8,107 nucleotides of DNA, taken from NCBI RefSeq assembly GCF_013179805.1, contig NZ_SRRZ01000195.1:1-8107 (forward strand), in the 5' to 3' direction. Source of the stretch: Microcoleus asticus IPMA8 (lineage in GTDB: Bacteria; Cyanobacteriota; Cyanobacteriia; Cyanobacteriales; Microcoleaceae). The position numbers were made by a program, and so were the translations under genes. Below the pieces are notes generated by a model that saw nothing but the letters and a program-made list of their open reading frames with translations, made no database searches and was not told the origin of the DNA. Position 1 is the stretch's first letter, and each line of letters starts with the position of its first letter. Positions 1-5,875 of this stretch are shown here, in pieces.

Positions 1-98
1 TGAGAACGTTTCCTCTATGCTTGCTCTTCGCTGTGCTTATCTCAACGGTCAACTTTCAATTTGATGTATGTGCCAAAGTGAGATGCACCCGTTAGGGA

Positions 99-120
99 GA
101 TAAGGGCGATCGCACTTATC
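99..120. repeat. HIP1-centred near-palindrome
   Basis: GATAAG (99-104) and CTTATC (115-120) flank the palindromic HIP1 octamer GCGATCGC (107-114), with one mismatched pair (105/114). HIP1 is a cyanobacterial genome-wide octamer. The extra flanking symmetry makes this a 22-base near-palindrome, a possible protein site or hairpin of unknown role. Confidence 0.6.
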
Positions 121-138
121 GGCCATAATCTATGGAAG

Positions 139-173
139 CTGAAAAGTTGCAGAATTTGCAACAAGCTTTTCAG
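139..173. repeat. Bulged hairpin
   Basis: CTGAAAAG (139-146) pairs with CTTTTCAG (166-173). The inner arms TTGCA (147-151) and TGCAA (157-161) close a five-base loop, leaving a four-base bulge at 162-165. This gives 13 base pairs in all. Its position, about 140 bases beyond the end of the par-like operon, is far for that operon's own terminator. Confidence 0.65.
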
Positions 174-230
174 ACGCTGGCAAGATCCCCACCCCACACT
201 CCACTTAAACTTTTGTGTAACAGGCTTTTG

Positions 231-255
231 TGGAACGGGCATCTTGCCTGTTCCA
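231..255. repeat. Dispersed cyanobacterial inverted repeat (GGAACRGGCA type)
   Basis: Arms TGGAACGGGCA (231-241) and TGCCTGTTCCA (245-255) pair with one G-T wobble around a TCT loop. Seen in the sequence: an 11-bp stem 57 bases past the stop of the minus-strand coiled-coil gene. From general knowledge, repeats of this form (GGAACAGGCAAGATGCC) are scattered in intergenic DNA of filamentous cyanobacteria and often yield spurious small proteins containing KMPVPQ. The related string GGCAAGATCCCCACCCC at 179-195 looks like part of the same repeat family. It could act as a terminator hairpin. Confidence 0.65.
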
Positions 256-311
256 TATCCCAGGGGGAAATGCAAGTTAAAACGCATTTTATCGATTCAT
301 CTGCTTAATTT

Positions 312-758
312 TCAAAGTGTTTGTCGGTCTATATGCCGCGACAGCCTCAAACTCTGTTTAATTCTGCCAATAATTAGCTCAAACATTTTTTTGCGGGACG
401 GATTCTTGCTGCTGGGCGGCATCCCTAACTCGCAACACATCAAGTTCAAGTCACTTGCACTCATTGCCAACAATTTTTGCCTCACCTCTTCTTCATTACC
501 ATTCTTAGCTTGTAAACGCAGTTCTTCATAAACTTCTAGAACATTTCTCGCCGATAAATTAGCAGGTTTATTAACATCAGCACCAGTGGAAATATCCGAA
601 GTTTTTGACTCAGCAGAAAGCCCTCCCCGCTTGACTTGAGTTTCAAGCCTGGTTAATTTTCTAGAAACGTCCCGCAAGATTTCCTTAAGTTCGCCAATTT
701 CCTTAACTAACCCCCCGCTTTCTTGTTCGGAAGCAGCCAAAATTTCTTTTTTAATCAT
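312..758 (-). CDS. Small coiled-coil partner of a ParA-type ATPase
   Basis: A 148-residue protein I cannot assign to a named family. Residues ~13-45 are heptad-like and charged (LVKEIGELKEILRDVSRKLTRLETQV), suggesting a coiled coil for self-association. A polar linker (~46-70) follows. Residues ~98-135 (MSASDLNLMCCELGMPP then KNPSRKKMFELIIGRI) resemble a SAP or Rho-N-like helix-extension-helix, a fold often used to bind nucleic acid; this is inference. The C-terminal tail is basic. The start codon overlaps the ATPase stop in ATGA (755-758), so the two are translationally coupled, and AGGAG (complement of 767-771) sits 8 bases before the ATG. Order, size and coupling fit the adaptor partner of a ParA ATPase: a ParB-like DNA adaptor, or a cargo adaptor like McdB of carboxysome positioning. 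No ParB/Spo0J domain is visible. Confidence 0.8.
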   Translation of the reverse strand: MIKKEILAASEQESGGLVKEIGELKEILRDVSRKLTRLETQVKRGGLSAESKTSDISTGADVNKPANLSARNVLEVYEELRLQAKNGNEEEVRQKLLAMSASDLNLMCCELGMPPSSKNPSRKKMFELIIGRIKQSLRLSRHIDRQTL

Positions 759-1627
759 TTCAGATACTCCTCACACTCGCGCCATAGTTTTTCAAATTCT
801 CTAACTAATTCTCGCGGCAGTTCTCCCTCATTAATTGCCCGTTTTAGCCCGACGCTTTCGCGAATCGTCGATTCTAAAAATCTAACTTCTATGTTATTAT
901 CTTTTGATATCTCATCGCAAAGTCTTTTTACTTCTCTCATGTAAAACTGAACTTCATTTGTCAGCAATCCTCCATAGGTTTTAGCTTTATTCATAAAGAC
1001 TGCTATCTTAGGAAACGGATAAGGCTCAATCCGTTTCTGAAGCGAGTTTAAAACTAAGCTTAATCCCCTAGAACCAAAATAATCGGGATTGACGGGAATC
1101 AATATTAAGTCGCAGCAAGAGAGTACGCTGTAGGTGAGGAGACTGAAGGAAGGCGAACAGTCAAAAAGCATCAAGTCGTATTTGGGGAGATTGGCAGAGT
1201 TGGCGATTTTGCCGATGAATCTGCGGATGAAGTCTTTAACACTTTTTCCCTCAAAGCCATCGATATCCAACCAATACAATTCTTCAACTGAAGGAACAAA
1301 ATGCAACTGTTCGTCAATCTGATAAATGGTGTCGAAACCAACGGGAAATTTAAAGTTTTGTCCGGCTTTTTTAAAGACTTCTAGAGCGTCGTAAATGGTA
1401 AGTCTGTGCTTGAGAGATTGTTCGTACCACTTACCAAACTTGTCATCTAAATGACCGGTATTTTCGTTAAGTCCGATCGCCTCTGTGAGCGACATTTGCG
1501 GATCTAAGTCTAACATCAAGACTTCTAAGTCGGTTCCTTGGGATATAATATTTCCCAGACTCCAAGTGACGGTGGTCTTTCCGACACCGCCTTTGAAGTT
1601 GATTACGGCTATTGATTTAGGACTCAT
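755..1627 (-). CDS. ParA-family (MinD/ParA) partitioning ATPase
   Basis: A deviant Walker A ATPase that would bind DNA non-specifically as an ATP dimer and position plasmid, chromosome or protein cargo. From the ATG at 1627 it has 290 residues. KGGVGKTT is at ~12-19 and includes the ParA signature lysine. Walker A' DLDPQ is at ~40-44 and Walker B LMLFDCSPS at ~152-160, followed by the ParA-typical LIPVNPDYFGSRGLSLVLNSL. It lacks the N-terminal HTH of larger plasmid ParA proteins, so autorepression through that domain is not expected. A TTG at 1654 would add nine residues without a better ribosome binding site; I prefer the ATG because family members usually begin just before IAVINFKGG. Neither start has a clear Shine-Dalgarno sequence. 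It is the first gene of a two-gene operon. No ParB homologue or replication gene is in view, so plasmid, prophage and cargo-positioning roles all remain open. Confidence 0.92.
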   Translation of the reverse strand: MSPKSIAVINFKGGVGKTTVTWSLGNIISQGTDLEVLMLDLDPQMSLTEAIGLNENTGHLDDKFGKWYEQSLKHRLTIYDALEVFKKAGQNFKFPVGFDTIYQIDEQLHFVPSVEELYWLDIDGFEGKSVKDFIRRFIGKIANSANLPKYDLMLFDCSPSFSLLTYSVLSCCDLILIPVNPDYFGSRGLSLVLNSLQKRIEPYPFPKIAVFMNKAKTYGGLLTNEVQFYMREVKRLCDEISKDNNIEVRFLESTIRESVGLKRAINEGELPRELVREFEKLWRECEEYLK

Positions 1628-1683
1628 GGCTGGTTTTGCTTGGATTTTGCTCAATTTTTTATTAAAACATAACGATCGCCCAA

Positions 1684-1744
1684 TTAGCGTTTGCTAAGTA
1701 TTATTACTCGAATAATGGCGATCGCCTTGAGTAGGCGATCGCCA
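1684..1744. promoter_or_regulatory. Three adjacent inverted repeats upstream of the par-like operon
   Basis: TTAGC/GCTAA (1684-1697, 4-base loop), ATTATT/AATAAT (1700-1716, 5-base loop) and TGGCGATCGCC/GGCGATCGCCA (1716-1744, 7-base loop) follow one another. The last has two extended HIP1 palindromes as arms. The block lies between two minus-strand genes. The HIP1 stem begins 21 bases past the nuclease-like stop and is followed on the minus strand by TTATT, so it may be a weak terminator. The AT-rich repeats could hold the par-like promoter or operator, or a centromere-like site. No assignment is proven. Confidence 0.5.
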
Positions 1745-1764
1745 GATTAACAGCGAGTCTCTTT

Positions 1765-2310
1765 TTAGAAAAGAACGTCAGGAAACTTGAAAACGTGACT
1801 AGCAATATTCCGCACCTTTACTAATGGAACAGGTAATCCAGTTACACTGTAGCCTCGATTTGGTACTACTTTCTGCGGGAGTTCTGGCTGTTGCTGCAAA
1901 ACTAACAACCTGAATTTACCCGGTTCGACGACCAATATCTCCTGTTGAGGAATGAAAAATATCCAGAGATCGGCTTGCGAAGTCAATCCCCAACAGGGAC
2001 GGTTGCGATCGTCAGAAGCTTCAAAAAATAAGTTTCCAGTTTGCTTGGCTTTTATATCAGTCTTGTACTCAGCAGTTGCAGTTGAACCGTTTGGGCGAAT
2101 TAGTACGCGGTCAATACCTGCTTTCTGATACTGTGGCAAATCTGAGACATCCTCCATGCGATAGCCATGAATCTGCAACCACTGGTCTACGATCGCCTCT
2201 CCTGTCTTTCCTACTTTCTTTTGAGTTTGGAAGTCGTATTCCTGTTTTTGGGAAAGCGGGGGTAGTGGCTGGGAGTATTCGGCTTCGTTGTGCTGATTAT
2301 TGTTGTACAT
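1765..2310 (-). CDS. Putative PD-(D/E)XK-fold nuclease-like protein
   Basis: A 181-residue soluble protein. After a Q/P-rich tail (1-30), the segment GKTGEAIVDQWLQIHGY (34-50) fits the first core helix with its conserved Glu38. AGIDRVL (Asp67) and AEYKTD (Glu81, Lys83) fit the GID...ExK active-site strands, and WGLTSQADLWIFF (108-120) fits the following strand. Asp-x13-Glu-x-Lys is the PD-(D/E)XK signature of restriction-type, VRR-NUC and Holliday-resolvase-like nucleases, so cleavage of DNA is plausible but inferred. The C-terminal ~50 residues match nothing I recognise. The ATG is preceded by GGA at about 9 bases. The gene diverges from the HTH/TPR locus across a 173-bp control region with heptamer repeats. 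Alternatives are a non-catalytic member of the fold or a small endonuclease from a mobile element. Confidence 0.72.
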   Translation of the reverse strand: MYNNNQHNEAEYSQPLPPLSQKQEYDFQTQKKVGKTGEAIVDQWLQIHGYRMEDVSDLPQYQKAGIDRVLIRPNGSTATAEYKTDIKAKQTGNLFFEASDDRNRPCWGLTSQADLWIFFIPQQEILVVEPGKFRLLVLQQQPELPQKVVPNRGYSVTGLPVPLVKVRNIASHVFKFPDVLF

Positions 2311-2372
2311 GATTAATTCCGTCAGCTAAGTTTTGAGTAGTAAATCACTACATCCCTAGCTTCGAGGGTCGG

Positions 2373-2437
2373 TGTCTGAGATTGTGACCGACTAAACTGT
2401 CTGATGTGTCCGACTTTCTGTCTGAGTTTGTGTCTGA
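2373..2437 (+). repeat. Iteron-like array of TGTCYGA heptamers
   Basis: The heptamer TGTCTGA or TGTCCGA, with one TGACCGA variant, starts at 2373, 2385, 2398, 2407, 2419 and 2431. The steps are 12, 13, 9, 12 and 12 bases, close to one helical turn. The larger units 2374-2392, 2399-2414 and 2420-2438 are imperfect direct repeats. A GTCGGT/ACCGAC inverted repeat (2368-2373, 2387-2392) overlaps the left end. The array lies in the divergent control region and ends 16 bases before a TACAAT box, so it covers the -35 area of the HTH gene. It could be an operator, a plasmid-type iteron set or a transposase end-binding array. Confidence 0.75.
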
Positions 2438-2453
2438 CTTTCATTCGTTCAGT

Positions 2454-2459
2454 TACAAT
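2454..2459 (+). promoter_or_regulatory. Candidate -10 box of the HTH/TPR gene
   Basis: TACAAT lies 24 bases before the ATG at 2484. No good -35 is seen at 17 bases; that position is filled by the last TGTCTGA heptamer, which suggests control by a protein bound to the array. Promoter calls from sequence alone are uncertain. Confidence 0.4.
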
Positions 2460-2472
2460 AGCCATAAGTGTT

Positions 2473-2476
2473 GGAG
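2473..2476 (+). promoter_or_regulatory. Ribosome binding site deciding the HTH gene start
   Basis: GGAG ends 7 bases before the ATG at 2484. This supports the start at 2484 rather than the in-frame ATG at 2406, which would place the array and the -10 box inside the coding region. Confidence 0.6.
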
Positions 2477-2483
2477 TCAGGCT

Positions 2484-2852
2484 ATGGCGATAAGAGGATT
2501 AAAGGCATCTCCAGAAGGCATCAAAAAAGCACACGAAGCTTTAATCACAAATAGTTTAAATAAGAAGGCTTTAGCGCTAGAGGTAGGAATAGTTCGCTCA
2601 ACTGTTAGTCGTTTTTTTAAACCTGAACCAGTTGAGCGCTTAAATTTTGAAGAGATTTGTAGAAGGCTAGGGCTAGATTGGAGAGATATTATTGCTAATC
2701 CGCTCACTGAAACTGAGACAGAGGAAAAAGAACAAAGTAACCCTCATTTTCAAGATGCTCAACCTGAGCAAATTGAGGAAGTGCTGGACAACTTTTGTGA
2801 CGAGGTTGTGGTCGAGAGAGAGGGTGCGATCGCACTCTCCGAACTCTGCTGA
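2484..2852 (+). CDS. Cyanobacterial N-terminal HTH-domain protein, probably the head of an HTH-TPR fusion
   Basis: From ATG 2484 this frame gives 122 residues. Residues 1-70 contain SPEGIKKAHEAL, NKKALALEVGIVRSTVSRFF and FEEICRRLGLDWRDI. This is the pattern of a helix-turn-helix head that in cyanobacteria often precedes NB-ARC, TPR or other signalling and conflict-system modules (family knowledge, from memory). An acidic linker (73-110) follows. The frame then stops at TGA 2850-2852, exactly where a TPR array starts in the +1 frame. The linker reads as natural protein in this frame and as basic nonsense in the other, so the switch lies close to 2814-2850. It could bind DNA, perhaps the heptamer array upstream, and auto-regulate. 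Either it is an independent short regulator or the 5' part of a frameshifted 381-residue gene. Confidence 0.7.
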   Translation: MAIRGLKASPEGIKKAHEALITNSLNKKALALEVGIVRSTVSRFFKPEPVERLNFEEICRRLGLDWRDIIANPLTETETEEKEQSNPHFQDAQPEQIEEVLDNFCDEVVVEREGAIALSELC

Positions 2853-3627
2853 GGATTTCGATGAATTGGGAATAAACAAGGCTAAGGACAAAGATTTTGA
2901 GGGAGCAATTGAAAACTTTGATCGAGCTATTAAGCTAAAGCCTAATTATGCAAATGCCTACAATAACCGGGCTCTTTTTCGTGCTGAACTAGGGGACTAT
3001 CCAGGAGCAATTGAGGATTACAAAGAGGCGATATTGCTCAATCCTGATTGTGCAATATTTCACAACAACCTGGGTATTATTTCTTCTAAATTAGGTGATT
3101 ATCAAGGAGCGCAGGCCAATCACACCCGAGCAATTAAACTAAACCCTGACTATGCTCAAGCCTACAATGACCGAGGTGTTAATAATGTAGAGATAGGCAA
3201 TCTGGAAGAAGCGCTTAAAGATTTCACCCAAGCAATTAAACTAAATCCTGATGATGCCCTTGCTTGGAATAATCGAGGTGATGTCTACTTATTGAAATTA
3301 GACTATCTGCAAGGAGCGCTTGAAGATTACACCCAGGCAGCTAGGCTGAATCCCAATAATGCTATAACCTTCTATAACCTGGGAGTTATTCACTCTAGGC
3401 TGGGGAACAAAGAGAAAGCGCTTGAGGATTATACCCAGGCAATTCAGCTTGAACGAGACTTTGCCCAAGCTTATATAAACCGAGGCATCGTCCACTATGA
3501 ATTAGGCTATTCCCAAAAAGCAAATGTCGATTTTCACAATGCTAAAAATTTATATCTTGTCCAGGGAAAAGAAGAAAATTACCAAAAGGTACTTAATCTA
3601 ATAGAAGAACTTCCGCAAGAAGATTGA
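2824..3627 (+). CDS. TPR-repeat protein (seven repeats), probably frameshifted 3' part of the HTH gene
   Basis: Seven tandem tetratricopeptide repeats of 33-35 residues begin at about 2848, 2947, 3049, 3151, 3253, 3358 and 3460. Each shows the A--NNRG---LGDY--A--DY--AI-LNP pattern; the fifth has one extra residue (KLDYLQGALEDY). A short tail ending EELPQED follows. The repeats should form a right-handed superhelix for protein binding. No enzyme domain is present. The frame is open back to 2692, but without sensible protein before ~2824. If translated alone, GTG 2824 (after a GAGAGAGAGG tract) or TTG 2866 (GAGGA at 2851-2855) could start it; TTG would cut the first repeat. More likely it was one protein with the HTH head: adding one GA in the tract at 2814-2822, or removing one G from 2822-2824, joins the frames. 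Confidence 0.75.
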   Translation: MRSHSPNSAEDFDELGINKAKDKDFEGAIENFDRAIKLKPNYANAYNNRALFRAELGDYPGAIEDYKEAILLNPDCAIFHNNLGIISSKLGDYQGAQANHTRAIKLNPDYAQAYNDRGVNNVEIGNLEEALKDFTQAIKLNPDDALAWNNRGDVYLLKLDYLQGALEDYTQAARLNPNNAITFYNLGVIHSRLGNKEKALEDYTQAIQLERDFAQAYINRGIVHYELGYSQKANVDFHNAKNLYLVQGKEENYQKVLNLIEELPQED

Positions 3628-3718
3628 GAGCGATGGCATTTAGTAAACGGATAAAAAGAGTAATTGCTACCTTCCTTAAAGCTTCAAATTCAGCAGCGGT
3701 TGAAACCCCCGCCTCAAA

Positions 3719-3781
3719 GCTAAATTCCTCTTCATAAGACTGAATGAAGAACTCATTAGTCCTATGCAAGAGGAATTTAGC
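3719..3781. repeat. Long interrupted hairpin
   Basis: A perfect 14-base arm GCTAAATTCCTCTT (3719-3732) pairs with AAGAGGAATTTAGC (3768-3781). Inside it, CAT/ATG, GACT/AGTC and AATGA/TCATT pair in order with small bulges around an AGAAC loop, so the full 63 bases fold. There is no T tract, so it is not a canonical terminator. Together with the palindrome next to it, it resembles the folded ends or non-autonomous derivatives of IS200/IS605-type elements; that origin is inference. Confidence 0.75.
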
Positions 3782-3783
3782 CC

Positions 3784-3812
3784 GACGCCAGGGAATTAAT
3801 TCCCTGGTGGTC
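3784..3812. repeat. Perfect 20-bp palindrome with extended arms
   Basis: CCAGGGAATT (3788-3797) and AATTCCCTGG (3798-3807) form a perfect palindrome. GAC (3784-3786) and GTC (3810-3812) extend it across small unpaired bases. It lies only 3 bases from the preceding hairpin and 52 bases past the typA stop. It may be a mobile-element end, a structured RNA part or a typA 3' processing signal. Confidence 0.7.
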
Positions 3813-3863
3813 TTTCCGCTTAAGTTGACACCAATGGGCACAATGCCAACCCTACAAGTTGTT

Positions 3864-5654
3864 TTAGCGTTTGACCAACTTCTTAGAAACCTTCCGCAGG
3901 CGAATAGATTTTGGCGTTACTTCCACCAATTCATCCTGACCGATGTACTCCAAAGCGCGCTCCAAACTCATATCCACTGGCGCTTGCAATTGCGCCAATT
4001 CTTCACCGCCAGATGCGCGGTGGTTTGTCAACTGCTTGGACTTGCAAATATTCAGCTCCATGTCTTCATCTCGGTTGTTTTCTCCGATAATCATCCCTCT
4101 GTAAACCTTGGTTCCGGGGGTAATGAAAAATACGCCGCGGTCTTCAGCATTTTTCAGTGAATACTGGGTCGCAGTTCCTTCTTCAAAGGAAATCAATACT
4201 CCGTTGCGACGGGCGATAATTTCTCCACCGAGGGGGCGATAGTCGAGGAAGCTGTGATTCATAATTCCAGCGCCGCGAGTCAAGCGCATAAACTCGCCTC
4301 GGAATCCAATCAAACCGCGAGCGGGGACTGAAAATTCTATTTGGGTACGGCCGGTGCTGCTGACGTGCATATCTTGCATTTCTGCTTTCCGCTGACCGAG
4401 GCGTTCGATGCAGCCGCCGACTGCTTCTTCGGGTACGTCTAACACCAAACATTCAAAGGGTTCGCAGGGACGACCGCCGACTTCGCGGAAGATTACTTGC
4501 GGCTGGGATACTTGGAATTCGTATCCTTCGCGACGCATATTTTCGATCAGGATTCCGAGGTGGAGTTCGCCACGGCCGGATACGAGAAATTTGTCGGGAG
4601 AGTCGGTTTCTTCGACGCGCAAGGCAACGTTGGTTTGGAGTTCTCGCATCAGTCGATCGCGAATTTGACGCGATGTTACCAAACTTCCTTCTTGACCGCA
4701 GAACGGGGAATCGTTCACCGAGAAGGTCATCTGCAAAGTCGGTTCGTCTACTTTGATTAAAGGCAGCGCTTGCGGGTCGTTGGGACAGGTAATTGTTTCG
4801 CCAATATAGGCATCGGCAAAACCAGCAACGGCGACAAGATTACCAGCAGAAGATTCTGGGATATCAATCCGCTTCAGGCCTTCAAAGCCCATCAATTTAC
4901 TAATTTTTGATTTGACAAGCGCGCCGCTTTCGGTGATTAAGACTGCTTGTTGACCGACTCTAATTGTACCGTTGTGGATGCGGCCGATGACGATGCGACC
5001 GACGTATTCTGAGTAATCTAAGGTGGTTACTTGCAGTTGCAGCGGCTTGTTGGGGTCGCCTACGGGGGGCGGTACGTGGTCGAGGATTTCTTCAAAGAGG
5101 GGCTTCATATCTACCCCTTCGTCTTCGAGGTGTTTTTTGGCGTAACCGCTTAAGCCGGAACCGAAGAGGTAGGGAAATTCGCACTGATCGTCGTCAGCAC
5201 CTAGTTCTAGGAACAGATCCAAAACTTTATCGACGGCTTTGTGGGGGTCGGCTCGATCGCGATCGATCTTGTTGACAAAGACGATCGGGCGCAGTCCTTT
5301 TTCTAGGGCTTTTTTGAGCACGAAGCGGGTTTGCGGCATCGGGCCTTCGTTGGCGTCTACGATCAGCAAACAACCGTCTACCATGCCGAGAACTCGTTCG
5401 ACTTCACCGCCGAAGTCCGCGTGTCCGGGGGTATCGACGATGTTGATCAGGGTTTCTCCGTACCTGACGGCGGTATTTTTGGAAAGAATTGTGATGCCAC
5501 GCTCGCGCTCGATATCATTGGAGTCCATAACGCAATCTGGGATTTCTTCCCCTTCGCGGAAGACCCCGGACTGTCTGAGAAGAGCGTCCACAAGGGTGGT
5601 TTTGCCGTGATCGACGTGAGCAATGATAGCGACGTTGCGAATGGGAAGACTCAT
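3864..5654 (-). CDS. typA: Ribosome-associated translational GTPase TypA/BipA
   Basis: A full-length 596-residue protein of the EF-G-like translation GTPase family. It binds the 70S ribosome, helps late 50S subunit assembly and is needed under cold or other stress in several bacteria (family knowledge). All G motifs are present: G1 AHVDHGKTT (12-20), G2 RGITI (52-56), G3 DTPGH (74-78), G4 NKID (128-131) and G5-like SGLSG (166-170). The beta-barrel domain II (~200-290), the EF-G-like domains (RQIRDRLMRELQTNVALRVEE, then SGRGELHLGILIENMRREGYEFQVSQPQVI) and the TypA-specific C-terminal domain (ELNICKSKQLTNHRASGGEE) follow without interruption. The ATG at 5654 gives the usual N-terminus; the Shine-Dalgarno sequence is weak. 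It is transcribed alone and convergent with the TPR gene. It is the clearest housekeeping gene of the window. Confidence 0.98.
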   Translation of the reverse strand: MSLPIRNVAIIAHVDHGKTTLVDALLRQSGVFREGEEIPDCVMDSNDIERERGITILSKNTAVRYGETLINIVDTPGHADFGGEVERVLGMVDGCLLIVDANEGPMPQTRFVLKKALEKGLRPIVFVNKIDRDRADPHKAVDKVLDLFLELGADDDQCEFPYLFGSGLSGYAKKHLEDEGVDMKPLFEEILDHVPPPVGDPNKPLQLQVTTLDYSEYVGRIVIGRIHNGTIRVGQQAVLITESGALVKSKISKLMGFEGLKRIDIPESSAGNLVAVAGFADAYIGETITCPNDPQALPLIKVDEPTLQMTFSVNDSPFCGQEGSLVTSRQIRDRLMRELQTNVALRVEETDSPDKFLVSGRGELHLGILIENMRREGYEFQVSQPQVIFREVGGRPCEPFECLVLDVPEEAVGGCIERLGQRKAEMQDMHVSSTGRTQIEFSVPARGLIGFRGEFMRLTRGAGIMNHSFLDYRPLGGEIIARRNGVLISFEEGTATQYSLKNAEDRGVFFITPGTKVYRGMIIGENNRDEDMELNICKSKQLTNHRASGGEELAQLQAPVDMSLERALEYIGQDELVEVTPKSIRLRKVSKKLVKR

Positions 5655-5700
5655 AATGCGTCTGGGACGTTAAACGGATTTAACTAAAGATTTCTTAATA

Positions 5701-5706
5701 ATTGTA
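5701..5706 (-). promoter_or_regulatory. Candidate -10 box of typA
   Basis: The minus strand reads TACAAT here, 46 bases before the typA ATG. TTGACT (complement of 5715-5720) lies only 8 bases upstream, too close for a normal -35, so the promoter may rely on the -10 box or start elsewhere. Confidence 0.35.
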
Positions 5707-5774
5707 GCGCATGAAGTCAAGGGGCGATCGGGCGGGCTGCAAGATTCGAGTTCTCCGTGGCTAGAATCAAGATT

Positions 5775-5843
5775 ATGAAAGCGCAACCGAGGGAAATTAA
5801 GTGTTACACCACGCCTGATGGCAGAGTTCCTTTTGATCGGTGA
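5775..5843 (+). pseudogene. N-terminal remnant of a RelE/HigB-like toxin
   Basis: ATG 5775 opens a 22-codon frame ending at TGA 5841-5843. Its peptide (MKAQPREIKCYTTPDGRVPF...) matches the N-terminus of the next, longer toxin gene at 11 of 22 positions, including the PDG and PF residues. The rest of a toxin (about 90 residues) is missing; the following ~30 bases are not recognisable as its continuation. I read it as the stub of a duplicated toxin gene. It is probably not functional. Confidence 0.6.
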
Positions 5844-5875
5844 TTTTGAGTTGGCCCAAGTGAAGAAGCTTTGAT

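Larger units (their letters stand above)
1..311. other. Intergenic region with clustered hairpins, no credible gene
   Basis: No convincing coding region is visible. An 81-codon minus-strand frame (42-287) runs through the region, but part of it is simply the translation of the dispersed repeat at 231-255, giving a peptide GKMPVPQ, so I do not call it a gene. Four inverted repeats lie in a row: 99-120, 123-135 (CCATA/TATGG), 139-173 and 231-255. The region is downstream of the minus-strand par-like operon and could hold its transcription end, but none of the hairpins is followed by a clear T tract on the minus strand. Confidence 0.6.
3628..3863. other. Convergent intergenic region with palindromes
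   Basis: This region lies between the ends of the plus-strand TPR gene and minus-strand typA. Its most prominent content is the two palindromes at 3719-3781 and 3784-3812. An open minus-strand frame of 82 codons (3593-3841) crosses both palindromes, overlaps the TPR 3' end and has no recognisable domain, so I do not call it a gene. Confidence 0.6.

Noticed and set aside
42..287. 81-codon minus-strand frame
   Set aside because: It runs through hairpins and the dispersed repeat; the GKMPVPQ segment is the known translation artefact of that repeat, and no domain is visible.
2406..2483. N-terminal extension of the HTH protein to ATG 2406
   Set aside because: It would be encoded by the heptamer array and the -10 box; the ATG at 2484 has a good ribosome binding site and gives the usual family N-terminus.
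2826..2833. HIP1 octamer insertion as cause of the HTH/TPR frame break
   Set aside because: An 8-base insertion would shift the frame by two, but the observed relation needs one extra base or two missing bases.
3593..3841. 82-codon minus-strand frame across the palindromes
   Set aside because: It overlaps the TPR gene end, its sequence is dictated by the inverted repeats, and it shows no recognisable domain or ribosome binding site.
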